The position numbers and the translations under genes are program-made. Positions 7,372 through 15,339 of a stretch of 32,028 bases of DNA are shown in pieces. The DNA is from CAZTTG01 sp964615935 (GTDB taxonomy: Bacteria; Planctomycetota; UBA1135; GCA-002686595). Below the pieces are notes generated by a model, which saw only the letters and a list, made by a program, of their open reading frames with translations, was not told where the DNA came from and did no database searches. Where the stretch lies: positions 1 through 32,028 of the forward strand of contig CAZTTG010000071.1 in the NCBI GenBank assembly GCA_964615935.1. The letters run 5' to 3'. How positions within the stretch are numbered: the first letter of the stretch is position 1; each line of letters starts with the position of its first letter.

Positions 7372-8946
7372 ATGAGCCAACTCTCGAGACCGGGCCGCCG
7401 CTGGACCGCGTGGGCCGTCCCCCTCGTCCTGATCGCGTCCTGCGCCCTCGCCTGCGCATCCCCGCCCACCGGGAAGGAGATCCACCTGGTGGTGCTGCAC
7501 ACCAACGACGTGCACGGCCAGGTCCTGCCGCGGCCGGCCCGCTGGCGCCGGGTGCCCGATCCCCCCGAGGTCGGCGGGCTCCCCCGGATCGCGGCCTTCG
7601 TCTCGCGGGTGCGGTCCGAGCACGTGGGCCCCGGTCGCGGCGTGCTCGTCGTGGACGCCGGCGACTGGTACCAGGGAACGCCCGAGGGCTCCCTGGACGG
7701 CGGGCGGGGCTTCCTGCGCGCCCTGGTCGCGGTGGGCTACGACTCCATGACCCTGGGGAACCACGAGTTCGATCGAGGCCTGGCCGCCCTGCGCGAGCTG
7801 CTCTCCGAGCTCGAGGCGCCGGCCATCTGCGCCAACCTGCTGGAGGCCGACACGGGCGAGCCCGTGGACTGGGTCGAGCCCTGGCGCGTGGTCGAGGTGG
7901 CCGGGGTGCGGATCGCCCTGGTGGGCCTGCTCAGCCCCCTGACGCCGGAGATGTCCCACCCCGACACCCGCGCCCTGCTCCGCTTCGATGAGCCGGCCGA
8001 GACCCTGACGCGCGCGCGCCGCGCCCTCGCCGAGCGCTCGCCGGCGATCGACCTGATCCTCCCCGTGACCCACCTGGGCGTGGAGGGCGACCGGCGGCTC
8101 GCGGCCGCGCATCCCGACCTGCCGCTCATCATCGGCGGTCATTCGCACACCTTCCTGGAGGAGGGGGCCCGCGTGGGCTCGACCCTGATCGTGCAGGCCG
8201 GCGGGCGCGCCAGCTCGATCGGACGGGTGGACCTGCGCTTCGACGCCGAGACGCTGGAGCTCACCCAGGCGCGGGCGCGGGCGATCGAGCTCGAGGGCGA
8301 GCCGGAGCCGGCTCACCGCGTCGCGCGGGTCGAGGAGCTGTGCGCCGAGCTGGAGCAGCGCAGCCGGGAGCACATGGACCGCGTGGTGGGCCGGCTCTCC
8401 GCGCCGCTCGTGCGCACGCGCACGTGGACCTCGTCCCCGGCCGACTGCTGGATCGTGGACGCCATGCGCCGCCGCACGGGCGCGGACGTGGCGGTGCACA
8501 ACCGCGGGGGCACGCGCGCCGACCTGCCGGCCGGGGAGGTGACGCGGCGGCAGCTCTTCGAGCTGATGCCCTTCGACAACGATCTGGTCACCATGACGCT
8601 CTCCGGCGCGGAGATCGCGAGCGTCTTCGAGCAGATGCTCGAGGGCGGCCACTCGGGCCTGGACTTCAGCGGCATCGCGGTCCGCCTGGCGGTGGAGGAG
8701 GGGGATGCCCTGCGGCTGCTCGGCGTCGAGATCGACGGCGAGCCCATCGATCCGCGCGGCCGCTATCGGCTGACCACCAACTCCTTCCTGGCCGATGGAG
8801 GCGACGCCTACGAGGAGCTGGTCCGGGGCGGGGAGCGCGAGCGCGATCCCATCCTGCTGCGCGACATGCTCGAGGAGGACCTGCGCCGCCACGAGGTCTT
8901 CGCGCCGCCATCCGACGATCGCTACCGCGTGGAGAACCGCCGATGA
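7372..8946 (+). CDS. 5'-nucleotidase/UshA-family metallophosphoesterase, putative lipoprotein
   Basis: A 524-residue exported enzyme expected to hydrolyse nucleotides or related phosphoesters in the periplasm with a two-metal site. The N-terminal hydrophobic segment carries Cys at 24 and 28 (LIASCALAC), suggesting a lipoprotein. The metallophosphoesterase motifs are complete: Asp46-x-His48 (HTNDVHG), Asp98 (GDWYQGTP), Asn130-His131 (GNHEFD), a TH in VTHLG and the GGHSHT signature. The C-terminal 5'-nucleotidase substrate domain follows from about residue 345, with LFELMPFDNDLV and TTNSFLADGGD, typical of the family. Length is usual for UshA-like proteins. The end overlaps the next gene by 4 nt (ATGA at 8943-8946), which implies translational coupling. 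Substrate specificity cannot be read from the sequence. Confidence 0.92.
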   Translation: MSQLSRPGRRWTAWAVPLVLIASCALACASPPTGKEIHLVVLHTNDVHGQVLPRPARWRRVPDPPEVGGLPRIAAFVSRVRSEHVGPGRGVLVVDAGDWYQGTPEGSLDGGRGFLRALVAVGYDSMTLGNHEFDRGLAALRELLSELEAPAICANLLEADTGEPVDWVEPWRVVEVAGVRIALVGLLSPLTPEMSHPDTRALLRFDEPAETLTRARRALAERSPAIDLILPVTHLGVEGDRRLAAAHPDLPLIIGGHSHTFLEEGARVGSTLIVQAGGRASSIGRVDLRFDAETLELTQARARAIELEGEPEPAHRVARVEELCAELEQRSREHMDRVVGRLSAPLVRTRTWTSSPADCWIVDAMRRRTGADVAVHNRGGTRADLPAGEVTRRQLFELMPFDNDLVTMTLSGAEIASVFEQMLEGGHSGLDFSGIAVRLAVEEGDALRLLGVEIDGEPIDPRGRYRLTTNSFLADGGDAYEELVRGGERERDPILLRDMLEEDLRRHEVFAPPSDDRYRVENRR

Positions 8947-10457
8947 GGGCTGCCATCGCACGGACGCTGGCGCTGGCCGCCCTCTTCTGCCTGTCGGCGG
9001 CCTCCGGTCCCGACGAGCTCGACGAGCTGCGCGCGAAGCTGCGCGAGAGGGACTTCCGGCCGGGCCGCGAGGCGCTGCAGGAGCTGGCGAAGCTCGGCAC
9101 GCCCGGGGCCTGGGAGATCGCGCTGGACGCGCTCGAGGACCGGCGCTCGCAGATCGCGGACGAGGCGCAGCTCCAGCTCGGGGCCTGCAGCGATCCCGAG
9201 ACCATCGAGCTCCTGCTCGGCAAGCGCGGCCTGGCCTCGGGCAAGCCGCAGGTGCGCCTGCGCGTCTCCGAGCTGGTGGGCCGCCTGCCGGTCGAGGTCG
9301 ACGGCGAGGCCCTGGCCCGGGCCCTCAAGGACAAGGACCCGCAGGTGCGTCGCAACCTCTGCTGGAGCCTCGAGCGGCTGGCGGCCGCGGGCCGGCTGGG
9401 CGAGGCCGGCTCGAAGAAGCTGAGGTCGGCCCTGGACAAGGCGCTGGGCAAGGACCGGGAGGCGGGGGTGCGCGGGGCGGCGCTGGTCGCCCGGGCGGCG
9501 ATGGAGCCGGGCGCGGCGACCATGGAGCGGGCCGACCGCGCCTTCCGGAACGACGACCCGGTGGTGCGCGCCGCCGCCCTGGTCGCCTGGCGCCACCTGC
9601 GCGGCGGCCCGGTGCGCTACGACCCGCCGCCGATCCTGCTGATGGCCCTGCAGGACGAGGCCTCGAGCGTGCGCGCGGTTGCTCAGCGCGAGCTCGCGCT
9701 GCTGGCGGCCGACGGCTCGCGCAACGCGGCCAGGGGCCTGGTCGACGCCCTGGAGATCGAGACCGAGCTGCGCCTGCGCTGGCTGATCGTCGGCCACCTG
9801 CAGCGGCTCTCGGGCCTGAAGCACCGCCTCGACCACCGGCCCTGGAAGGGATGGGTCAAGGGGCTGGAGGACGGCTGGACCCCCGAGGAGGCCGAGCCGG
9901 ACCGCGAGGCCGCGACCGGGACGGTCTCCTTCGCCGGCCTGCCGATCCTCTCCGAGCGAATCGCCTTCCTGATCGACCTCTCGGGCTCGATGTGGGAGGA
10001 GGTGGAGGAGGGCCGCACGCGCAAGCAGCAGGTGGACGGCGAGCTGCGCGCCGCGCTGGAACGCCTGGCCCCGGAGGCCGAGCTCAACCTGATCCCCTAC
10101 ACCGACCGCCCCATCCCCTGGAAGAAGGAGTTGGTCCCGGCCAAGCCCGCGAGCGTGGCCCAGGCCCTGAAGTTCTTCGAGGGCCGCAAGGAGAGCGGAG
10201 TCGGGGACCTGTGGGAGGCGGTCTTGCTGGCGCTCTCCGACCCGCGCTCGGACACGCTCATCGTCCTGCACGACGGCTCGCCGACCGGAGGCATCGGCTG
10301 GAACGTGGACCTCTTCGCGGCCCTCTTCGCGGAGCGCAATCGCTTCCGGGCCGTGGCCCTGGACGTGGTCCTGGTGCGCGACAGCGGCTTCCTTCGCCGC
10401 CGCTGGCAGGAGATCAGCGAGTCGACCGGCGGCCGCTTCGTGGCGCGGGACGAGTAG
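8943..10457 (+). CDS. Exported HEAT-repeat protein with C-terminal von Willebrand factor A domain
   Basis: A 504-residue protein with a signal peptide (RTLALAALFCLSAASG), so it is probably periplasmic or secreted. Residues about 25-290 are helical HEAT-like repeats (LGTPGAWEIALDALEDR, DKDPQVRRNLCWSLERL, NDDPVVRAAALVAWRHL). The VWA domain spans about 340-504, with the MIDAS start D345LSGSM and a later Asp in LHDGSPTGG. The loop that normally supplies the MIDAS Thr reads ESGVGDLWEAV, with no Thr, so metal-dependent binding may be altered. ATG 8943 overlaps the stop of the 5'-nucleotidase gene, so the two are probably translated together. HEAT+VWA proteins are common in Planctomycetota as interaction scaffolds (general family knowledge); the partner here is unknown. 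Confidence 0.87.
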   Translation: MRAAIARTLALAALFCLSAASGPDELDELRAKLRERDFRPGREALQELAKLGTPGAWEIALDALEDRRSQIADEAQLQLGACSDPETIELLLGKRGLASGKPQVRLRVSELVGRLPVEVDGEALARALKDKDPQVRRNLCWSLERLAAAGRLGEAGSKKLRSALDKALGKDREAGVRGAALVARAAMEPGAATMERADRAFRNDDPVVRAAALVAWRHLRGGPVRYDPPPILLMALQDEASSVRAVAQRELALLAADGSRNAARGLVDALEIETELRLRWLIVGHLQRLSGLKHRLDHRPWKGWVKGLEDGWTPEEAEPDREAATGTVSFAGLPILSERIAFLIDLSGSMWEEVEEGRTRKQQVDGELRAALERLAPEAELNLIPYTDRPIPWKKELVPAKPASVAQALKFFEGRKESGVGDLWEAVLLALSDPRSDTLIVLHDGSPTGGIGWNVDLFAALFAERNRFRAVALDVVLVRDSGFLRRRWQEISESTGGRFVARDE

Positions 10458-10466
10458 GCGCGGCGC

Positions 10467-10862
10467 TCACGTCCGGCTGGGCTGCTTGATGGTGCGGTTG
10501 TCGATGTCCTCGTCCTCGCCGCGGCCGCCGGGCTCTCCATCCCGACCTCTGGTGTAGATCCGATAGTCGAACGTCGGAGCCCCGTGCAGCGGCGGCTCGT
10601 AGACGTAGGGCCTGCCCCAAGGATCGAGGGGCACCGCATCCACGTCCAGGTACCTGTGGCCGTTCGCGTCCGGCCGGATCAGGACCTCCAGCGATCCCGG
10701 GTATCGGCCGTCGTTGTTCGAGGCGAAGAGGAGCACGGCCTGTTCGATGATGTGGAGCTCGGTCACCGCGATCGCTCGGTCGCAGCCCTCCACATCAGGG
10801 CTCTCACTCTCGTTCGAAATACATGCCGAGGCCAAGGCCGCCACGAGGAGACAGCTACGCAT
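10467..10862 (-). CDS. Small lipoprotein with a GspG-type pseudopilin C-terminal domain
   Basis: A 131-residue protein. After a short signal ending LASAC (lipobox-like, Cys14) comes a region matching the globular part of type II secretion major pseudopilin GspG: a helix with EQAVLLFASNNDGRYPG, then LDPWGRPYVYEPP, then DYRIYTRGRDGEPGGRGED. In GspG the last acidic loop binds calcium. The usual prepilin leader with G|FTLIE and its long hydrophobic helix is absent and replaced by a lipoprotein-type signal, so this is probably not assembled into a pseudopilus. Its ATG shares one base with the TGA of the alpha/beta hydrolase gene upstream (TGATG), so it is translationally coupled to it. Its stop is 9 nt from the convergent HEAT/VWA gene. 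The domain match is clear; the role is unknown. Confidence 0.8.
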   Translation of the reverse strand: MRSCLLVAALASACISNESESPDVEGCDRAIAVTELHIIEQAVLLFASNNDGRYPGSLEVLIRPDANGHRYLDVDAVPLDPWGRPYVYEPPLHGAPTFDYRIYTRGRDGEPGGRGEDEDIDNRTIKQPSRT

Positions 10863-12235
10863 CACAGCCCCTTCCAGTCCTTCCAGATCTTCTCGTAGGC
10901 GCGCCGGCCGTCCTTCCAGCCGCTCCGCCAGGCTTCGATGCTCTCGAAGCCCTTGCGGGCCTTCTTGCTGACGCCGAGGCGATCGGCTCCTTCCTGCCAC
11001 TCGCCGAGCTTCGCGTCCATGTCCGGGGGGTAGCCGTCGAAGAGGAAGGCCTCGGGCAGGGCCTCGACGATGGCCTCGAGCTTGTCGGCCCCGGAGCCGT
11101 CCCCGTACCAGGCCTCGAGCACGTCCGAGGCGGCGCGGGAGTGCTTCTCCGACAGCTTGTCGAAGCCGATGCCCTTCAGCCAGGCCTCCACCGAGTCCAC
11201 CCCGCGGAAGTCCTCGCGCAGGGGGAGGAGGTGGCCGAGGGACTCGTTGCCCTTCAGGGTCAGCTTGCGGCCTGCGGAGCGCTTCAGGGCCGATACGTGC
11301 TTGGCGCCCTCCTTCTCGATGGCGGCGATCGCACGCTTCGCCCGGGTCTCGAGCTTCGAGGACACCTCGTCGAAGCGCCGCGCCGCGCCCTTCTCGAAGC
11401 GCCGCAGCAGGTCGCGGGCGCCGGAGAAGGATGCCGGGGTGGTGTACTGGTACTCGTCCGCCTTCTTGGGGCGCGCCAGCTCCTCGGCGATGTCCAGGGC
11501 GCGCTCGGGATCCTCGGTGCCCATGCCCTCGCACCAGCCCAGGGCCTCGTTGGCGCGCACCGCGTTGGGCCAGTGGTTGTAGCGCGGCATGCGCCGCAGG
11601 TGCAGCAGCTCGAAGCCGGCCTCGTCGTAGGCGTCGCGGCTGCCCGGGCTCTGGCGGTAGGGGACCACCGGATCGGCCGAGCCGTGCATGAAGGCGATGG
11701 GGACCTCCTTCGTCTTCCGCCCCATCTTGGACCAGTTCCACGCCCCGGAGGCGTGGGCCACCACGCCGTCCACGGTCTCGGGGAACTCGCCCGCGTAGTA
11801 GACGACGAAGAAGCCGCCCTGGCTGTGGCCGTAGAGGAAGACGCTGCGAAGGGCGAAGGTCTCGCGCATCTCGGCCAGGAGGTCGCGGAAGGCCTCGGCG
11901 TCTGCCGGCTCCCCCAGGAAGAGACGGCTGTCCCCCTGGCCCGGGCTGGGCCCGTCCACCGAGACCACGACGTCCTCCGGCCGGAAGCTGCCCGGCTTGT
12001 TGTTCCAGAAGCCCCAGCGGTAGTCGAGGCCGGTGCCGTGGAGGATCACCGTGAGGTTCGCCGGCTGATCGGCGGCGTAGCCCTCGGGGAGCCACCAGAC
12101 GTAGCGCAGCCCGCCGGCGGACTCCCAGGCGAAGGCCGAGTGGGCGGGCGCCTCGGCGCTCGGCTCGCGCTTCTCGAGGTCGTCGGAGAGGAGGAGGACG
12201 GTCGAGAGGAGGAGGCTGAGGAGCACGGCGGTCAC
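10862..12235 (-). CDS. Secreted alpha/beta hydrolase (esterase/depolymerase-like) with a long helical C-terminal extension
   Basis: A 457-residue exported hydrolase of the PHB-depolymerase/feruloyl-esterase-like type. The signal segment is VTAVLLSLLLSTVLLL. An oxyanion-hole HGTG is followed by the nucleophile elbow GHSQGG (Ser138). The acid is probably the Asp of HGSADPVVPY and the base the His of RYNHWPN. The hydrolase fold ends near residue 245. About 200 further residues are charged and helical, with coiled-coil-like FEKGAARRFDEVSSKLETR and a Trp-rich tail (WRSGWKDG, IWKDWKGL); I do not recognise this part. No ATG precedes the signal peptide in a sensible place, so the start is taken as GTG 12235 (GTG 12226 is also possible), with only weak AAGG before it. 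It is coupled to the GspG-like lipoprotein gene by a TGATG overlap. The substrate is unknown. Confidence 0.85.
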   Translation of the reverse strand: MTAVLLSLLLSTVLLLSDDLEKREPSAEAPAHSAFAWESAGGLRYVWWLPEGYAADQPANLTVILHGTGLDYRWGFWNNKPGSFRPEDVVVSVDGPSPGQGDSRLFLGEPADAEAFRDLLAEMRETFALRSVFLYGHSQGGFFVVYYAGEFPETVDGVVAHASGAWNWSKMGRKTKEVPIAFMHGSADPVVPYRQSPGSRDAYDEAGFELLHLRRMPRYNHWPNAVRANEALGWCEGMGTEDPERALDIAEELARPKKADEYQYTTPASFSGARDLLRRFEKGAARRFDEVSSKLETRAKRAIAAIEKEGAKHVSALKRSAGRKLTLKGNESLGHLLPLREDFRGVDSVEAWLKGIGFDKLSEKHSRAASDVLEAWYGDGSGADKLEAIVEALPEAFLFDGYPPDMDAKLGEWQEGADRLGVSKKARKGFESIEAWRSGWKDGRRAYEKIWKDWKGL

Positions 12236-12300
12236 CTGCCTTCGGTTGGATCGCGGTCCGTCGAGAGCCCCGGTCCCCGGAGCTCGCCTGCCGGGAGGGG

Positions 12301-12309
12301 ACTCTACCC
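12301..12309 (-). promoter_or_regulatory. Possible -10 region for the alpha/beta hydrolase gene
   Basis: GGGTAGAGT (minus strand) lies 66 nt before GTG 12235, in the 88-nt gap after the upstream gene. It resembles GGGTAGACT at 1824-1832 and GGGTAGCAT at 29087-29095. No good -35 is visible. Confidence 0.3.
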
Positions 12310-12323
12310 GATGTCCTGCTCCT

Positions 12324-13304
12324 CTACCGCGTCCGGGCGGTCCAGGTACCGGTCCCGCGGGTCTCCAGCTCCACGTCGTACTCCGGCAGGCGGAGCCGCG
12401 ACTCCAGCTCGGCCTCGAGGTCGAGGGAGTGGTAGCGCCCCGCCTCGAGGTCCCACAGGAGCTCGCCCTCGCAGCCGATCCAGAGGTCGAGCTCGGCCCC
12501 CTGGTCCGCCAGGCCGAGGAAGCCCAGGGCCTCCTCCACCTGGAGCGCGTGTCCGGCATCGAAGTCGAGCAGGACCGATGCGCAGCTCCGGCCGTCGATC
12601 TCGTAGACCCCGTCCGGGGTGCAGCTCAGGGCGGCGTTCTCGAAGGCCGCGAGGAAGGCATGTCTCAGCTCGCGCCCCAGCTCGTACACGCCCAGCTCGT
12701 CCCAGTACTCGTCGTGACCGTGCAGGTCTCCGCCGGGCAGGAAGACCGGGGCCAGGCTCCCGAGGGGGACGTCCCAGCCGTCGCCATCGGTCTCGGCGGG
12801 CCCGGCCGGCAGCAGGGCCCGCAGGTCGAGGTCCTCGAAGAGGCCCTCGATCGAGCGGTCGCCGTGGCGCGCGCGGTGCCAGCGGGCGTCGTAGCGTTCG
12901 TCCGCCGGGTTCCAGGTGAATTCGACCTCGGTGTAGAGCAGCGCGGGCAGGAGCCGGAGCGATCCCTGGCTGACATCGATCCCGTAGCGCCCGACCCCGC
13001 TGCGGTCATCCTCGAGGACCCACCCGGCGTGAAGGCGATCGAAGCTCCGGGTGAGCTCGAGGGGCTTGCCGTCGCCCATACGGGTGTACTCGTCGGTCAC
13101 GGCGAGCTCCGCCTCCGCATGAAGCCGCCCGCGCAAGAACACGGCCTGCTGGATCGAGAGGACGACCTCGAGGTCCAGCTCGACCTCGAAGAGCTTGGAG
13201 AGATCGCTGCCCGCGCGCGGGCGGAAGGCGATGGAGTCGTCCGGCAGCGGCTGGACGAGCAGCGCGAGCAGGATCGCGAGGATGCGGATGAGGTCGCTGG
13301 ACAC
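12324..13304 (-). CDS. Secreted protein of unknown function
   Basis: A 326-residue protein that I cannot assign to a family. It begins with a hydrophobic export signal (SSDLIRILAILLALLVQ). The rest is beta-rich and acidic, with alternating hydrophobic strands (EVELDLEVVLSIQQAVFLRG), a segment around DGVYEIDGRSCASVLLDF and a tail of strands (YDVELETRGTGTWTARTR). Two cysteines (SCTPDG and GRSCAS) lie close enough to pair. Two GTG starts are possible: 13304, directly before the hydrophobic segment, and 13352, which adds 16 residues. I chose 13304 because it gives a normal signal peptide and because a -10-like TAAGGT (13331-13336) lies between the two. It may share a transcript with the downstream hydrolase gene, but the 88-nt gap has its own -10-like box. 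No enzyme motif is seen. Confidence 0.7.
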   Translation of the reverse strand: MSSDLIRILAILLALLVQPLPDDSIAFRPRAGSDLSKLFEVELDLEVVLSIQQAVFLRGRLHAEAELAVTDEYTRMGDGKPLELTRSFDRLHAGWVLEDDRSGVGRYGIDVSQGSLRLLPALLYTEVEFTWNPADERYDARWHRARHGDRSIEGLFEDLDLRALLPAGPAETDGDGWDVPLGSLAPVFLPGGDLHGHDEYWDELGVYELGRELRHAFLAAFENAALSCTPDGVYEIDGRSCASVLLDFDAGHALQVEEALGFLGLADQGAELDLWIGCEGELLWDLEAGRYHSLDLEAELESRLRLPEYDVELETRGTGTWTARTR

Positions 13305-13439
13305 GGGAGGAGGATCGCCGGGGTCGATGGACCTTAGTCCGAGGATCCCCACCCGCGAGGGAACTTCGGCTTGGTCTCTGGCTTAGCCCGGCTTCTCGAT
13401 GGAGGTGGATTCGATGCGTGGCGCGCCATCGCGCCGAGC

Positions 13440-14809
13440 TCACCGCTCGGGGGCCCCCATGTCCACCACCCGCGCCCCTCCCACCCCCGTGTTGGGCACC
13501 GTCGGATCGTCGAGGAATCGGCGCTTTCCGGCCAGATCAACCGGGGTCCGCTCCATCAGCTTCCCGTCCCCGTCCAGATCCAGCACGTCCGGCTGCACCC
13601 TCCCGTTGTCCGCCGCGTCGATCACCGGGGAGCCCGCGCCCGGTCGCAGGTCGCGCCCGGCCGGGTCGATGAACAGCGGGTCGGCGCTGATGTTCCCCAG
13701 CCCGCTCGAGAGCGGATGCTGGACGTCGGACCAGGCGACCGCGATGCGTCCCCGGAGCTGGGGCTCCTTGGGAGCGTGGTTGGCCCACACGATGGAGTTG
13801 TGGATCCGCACCTCGGCGGGGGTGGGCATGTTGGTGCGCGCCAGGATCCCGCCCCCCGCCTCCTCGGCGTAGTTGTAGGCCACCGTGCACTGGCTGAAGG
13901 TCGCCTTTCCCGAGCCGTAGTTGCCGGCTCCCACGTAGGCCGCCCCGCCGCGCGCCGCGCGGTTGTCGTGGAGCAGGCAGTTGGCGAAGACCACGACCGG
14001 CAGCGAGCCCGGGGGCGAGTTGGCGATGGAGTTGACGTACAGGGCGCCTCCGCGACCGCTGGCCGCGTTGCGCGCGAAGGTGCTGTTGTAGACCTTCAGG
14101 CCCAGCGACATGCCCCAGATCGCCCCGCCCCGGCCGGTGACCGCGTTGTCGGCGAAGGTGCACCATTTCACCTGCACGACTCCCGGCTGGGCGTGGAGCC
14201 CGCCGCCCCACCAGGCCCGGTTCTCGCGCAGGGTGCAGTGGGCCAGGCTCAGGGCGGAGTTGAAGCAGTGGATGCCTCCTCCGTAGCGGGCGTCGTTCCA
14301 GGAGCCGTCGGCGTTGCCACCGGAGATGTCGAAGCCGTCCACGACGGTCCAGCCGGCCGGGATCCCGCTGGGGTTGTTCACGAACAGCACGTGGTAGGCG
14401 TTGTCCGCGGGATCCCCCGGCGCGCCCAGGTCGCCGGACAGCCGGGTCTGGTCGAAGAGGCCGGCTCGCTCGTCCAGGGAGGTCTCGGTCCCGTCGAAGC
14501 CGCCGTACAGCCCGACGGCCTGCACCGCGAAGGCCGCCGAGCGCGGGTCCCCCGGGTGGACCTCGACACTCGGGCGGTAGACGCCGGCGGCGACCCAGAT
14601 CTGGTCGTCCACCCCGGCCGCGAGCAGCGCGTCGTCGAGGGAGTCGAAGGCGGTCGCCCAGCTCGCGCCGTTGCCCCCGGGCGGAGCGCCGGCGTCCACG
14701 CGCCAGACCGACTGGGCCGCGGCGGGACGACGAGGATGGCCGCGGCCAGGAGCCGCCAGGCGTCGCGGAATCGGGAAGGTCTTTTCACGGGTGGTTTCCT
14801 CCCGGTCAT
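13440..14809 (-). pseudogene. Secreted right-handed beta-helix protein, frameshifted in its signal peptide
   Basis: A repetitive parallel beta-helix protein of the planctomycete-type family with PbH1-like rungs, seen as repeated GGG-I/L motifs (RYGGGIHCFN, WWGGGLHAQ, GRGGAIWGM, GRGGALYVN, ARGGAAYVG, EAGGGILAR). The family shape is kept: an N-terminal YVDAGAPPGGNGASW-like segment (here WRVDAGAPPGGNGASW), LYGGFDGTE, and a C-terminal DPLFIDPAGRDLRPGAGSPVIDAA. The mature part is open in one frame, but its signal peptide (ATG 14809, RLLAAAILVVP) is in another. Adding one C to the CCC run (complement of 14724-14726) joins them as LVVPAAAQSVW, a textbook cleavage site, giving 456 residues. As written, the gene is not translatable past the shift. 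It could be a real mutation or a consensus error. The ligand or substrate is unknown. Confidence 0.78.
14724..14726 (-). other. Frameshift site (likely one missing base in a C run)
   Basis: The GGG on the plus strand is CCC in the gene. One more C would connect the signal peptide frame with the AAAQSVW frame of the mature protein. The site is small and homopolymeric, so a base-call error is possible. Confidence 0.7.
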
Positions 14810-14919
14810 GGCTCGCTGCGCCGATTCGCATCCCACGGGCCCCCCTCCGCCCATGGGGACGCGCGCTCCGCGCGGCGGTTTCGGCTCGAATCGGTGGTTT
14901 TCGGGCGGCACACCCATGT

Positions 14920-15339
14920 TCATGGACAGACCTCGAATTCGATCGCATCGGAGAGACCCGTCCCGAAGCCCGCCGGATCCAGGGGATCCCGGTACCAGAA
15001 CTGGCCGTCGACCAGCACCCCGGCCGCCAGGGCGGGGTCCGAGCCGCCCTGCAGCCAGGCGTTGAAGTCGATCCCCAGCGCGCCCGAGCAGTCGGTGGGC
15101 GGGGGATTCCCGCCGCTGCTCTGCACCGCGGTCCTCCTCAGCGGCGGCGCCGCGCAGAGGAGACCGCCCTGGAACGGCAGCCCGGCGCGGCCCGCGAGGC
15201 CGTAGAAGAAGATCCCGCTCTTGCCGCTCAGCACGTTCACCGCGCGGATCTCGAAGGGGGAGGGGTCGGAGGCCGACGGCGAGCCGGTGAAGATCACCTC
15301 GGGCAGACACCCCAGCGAGCTCGGCTTGGCCGCGCAGTA
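14920..15339 (-). repeat. Copy 2 (complete) of the shared C-terminal module
   Basis: This segment encodes the last 139 residues of the phytase-like protein. Conserved positions include YC, GC, FYGL, PFQGG, LCA.PPL, VQSSGGNPPP, DCSG, DFNAW and QGGSDP, then FWYRDP, GFGTGLSDA and a terminal CP. Its six cysteines and many Gly/Pro suggest a small disulfide-stabilised domain. Confidence 0.85.

Noticed and set aside
14870..14919. Intrinsic terminator after the phytase-like gene
   Set aside because: The CGCGCG inverted repeat near 14860-14875 can fold with a 3-nt loop, but it is self-complementary GC sequence common here and lacks a T-tract in the right place.
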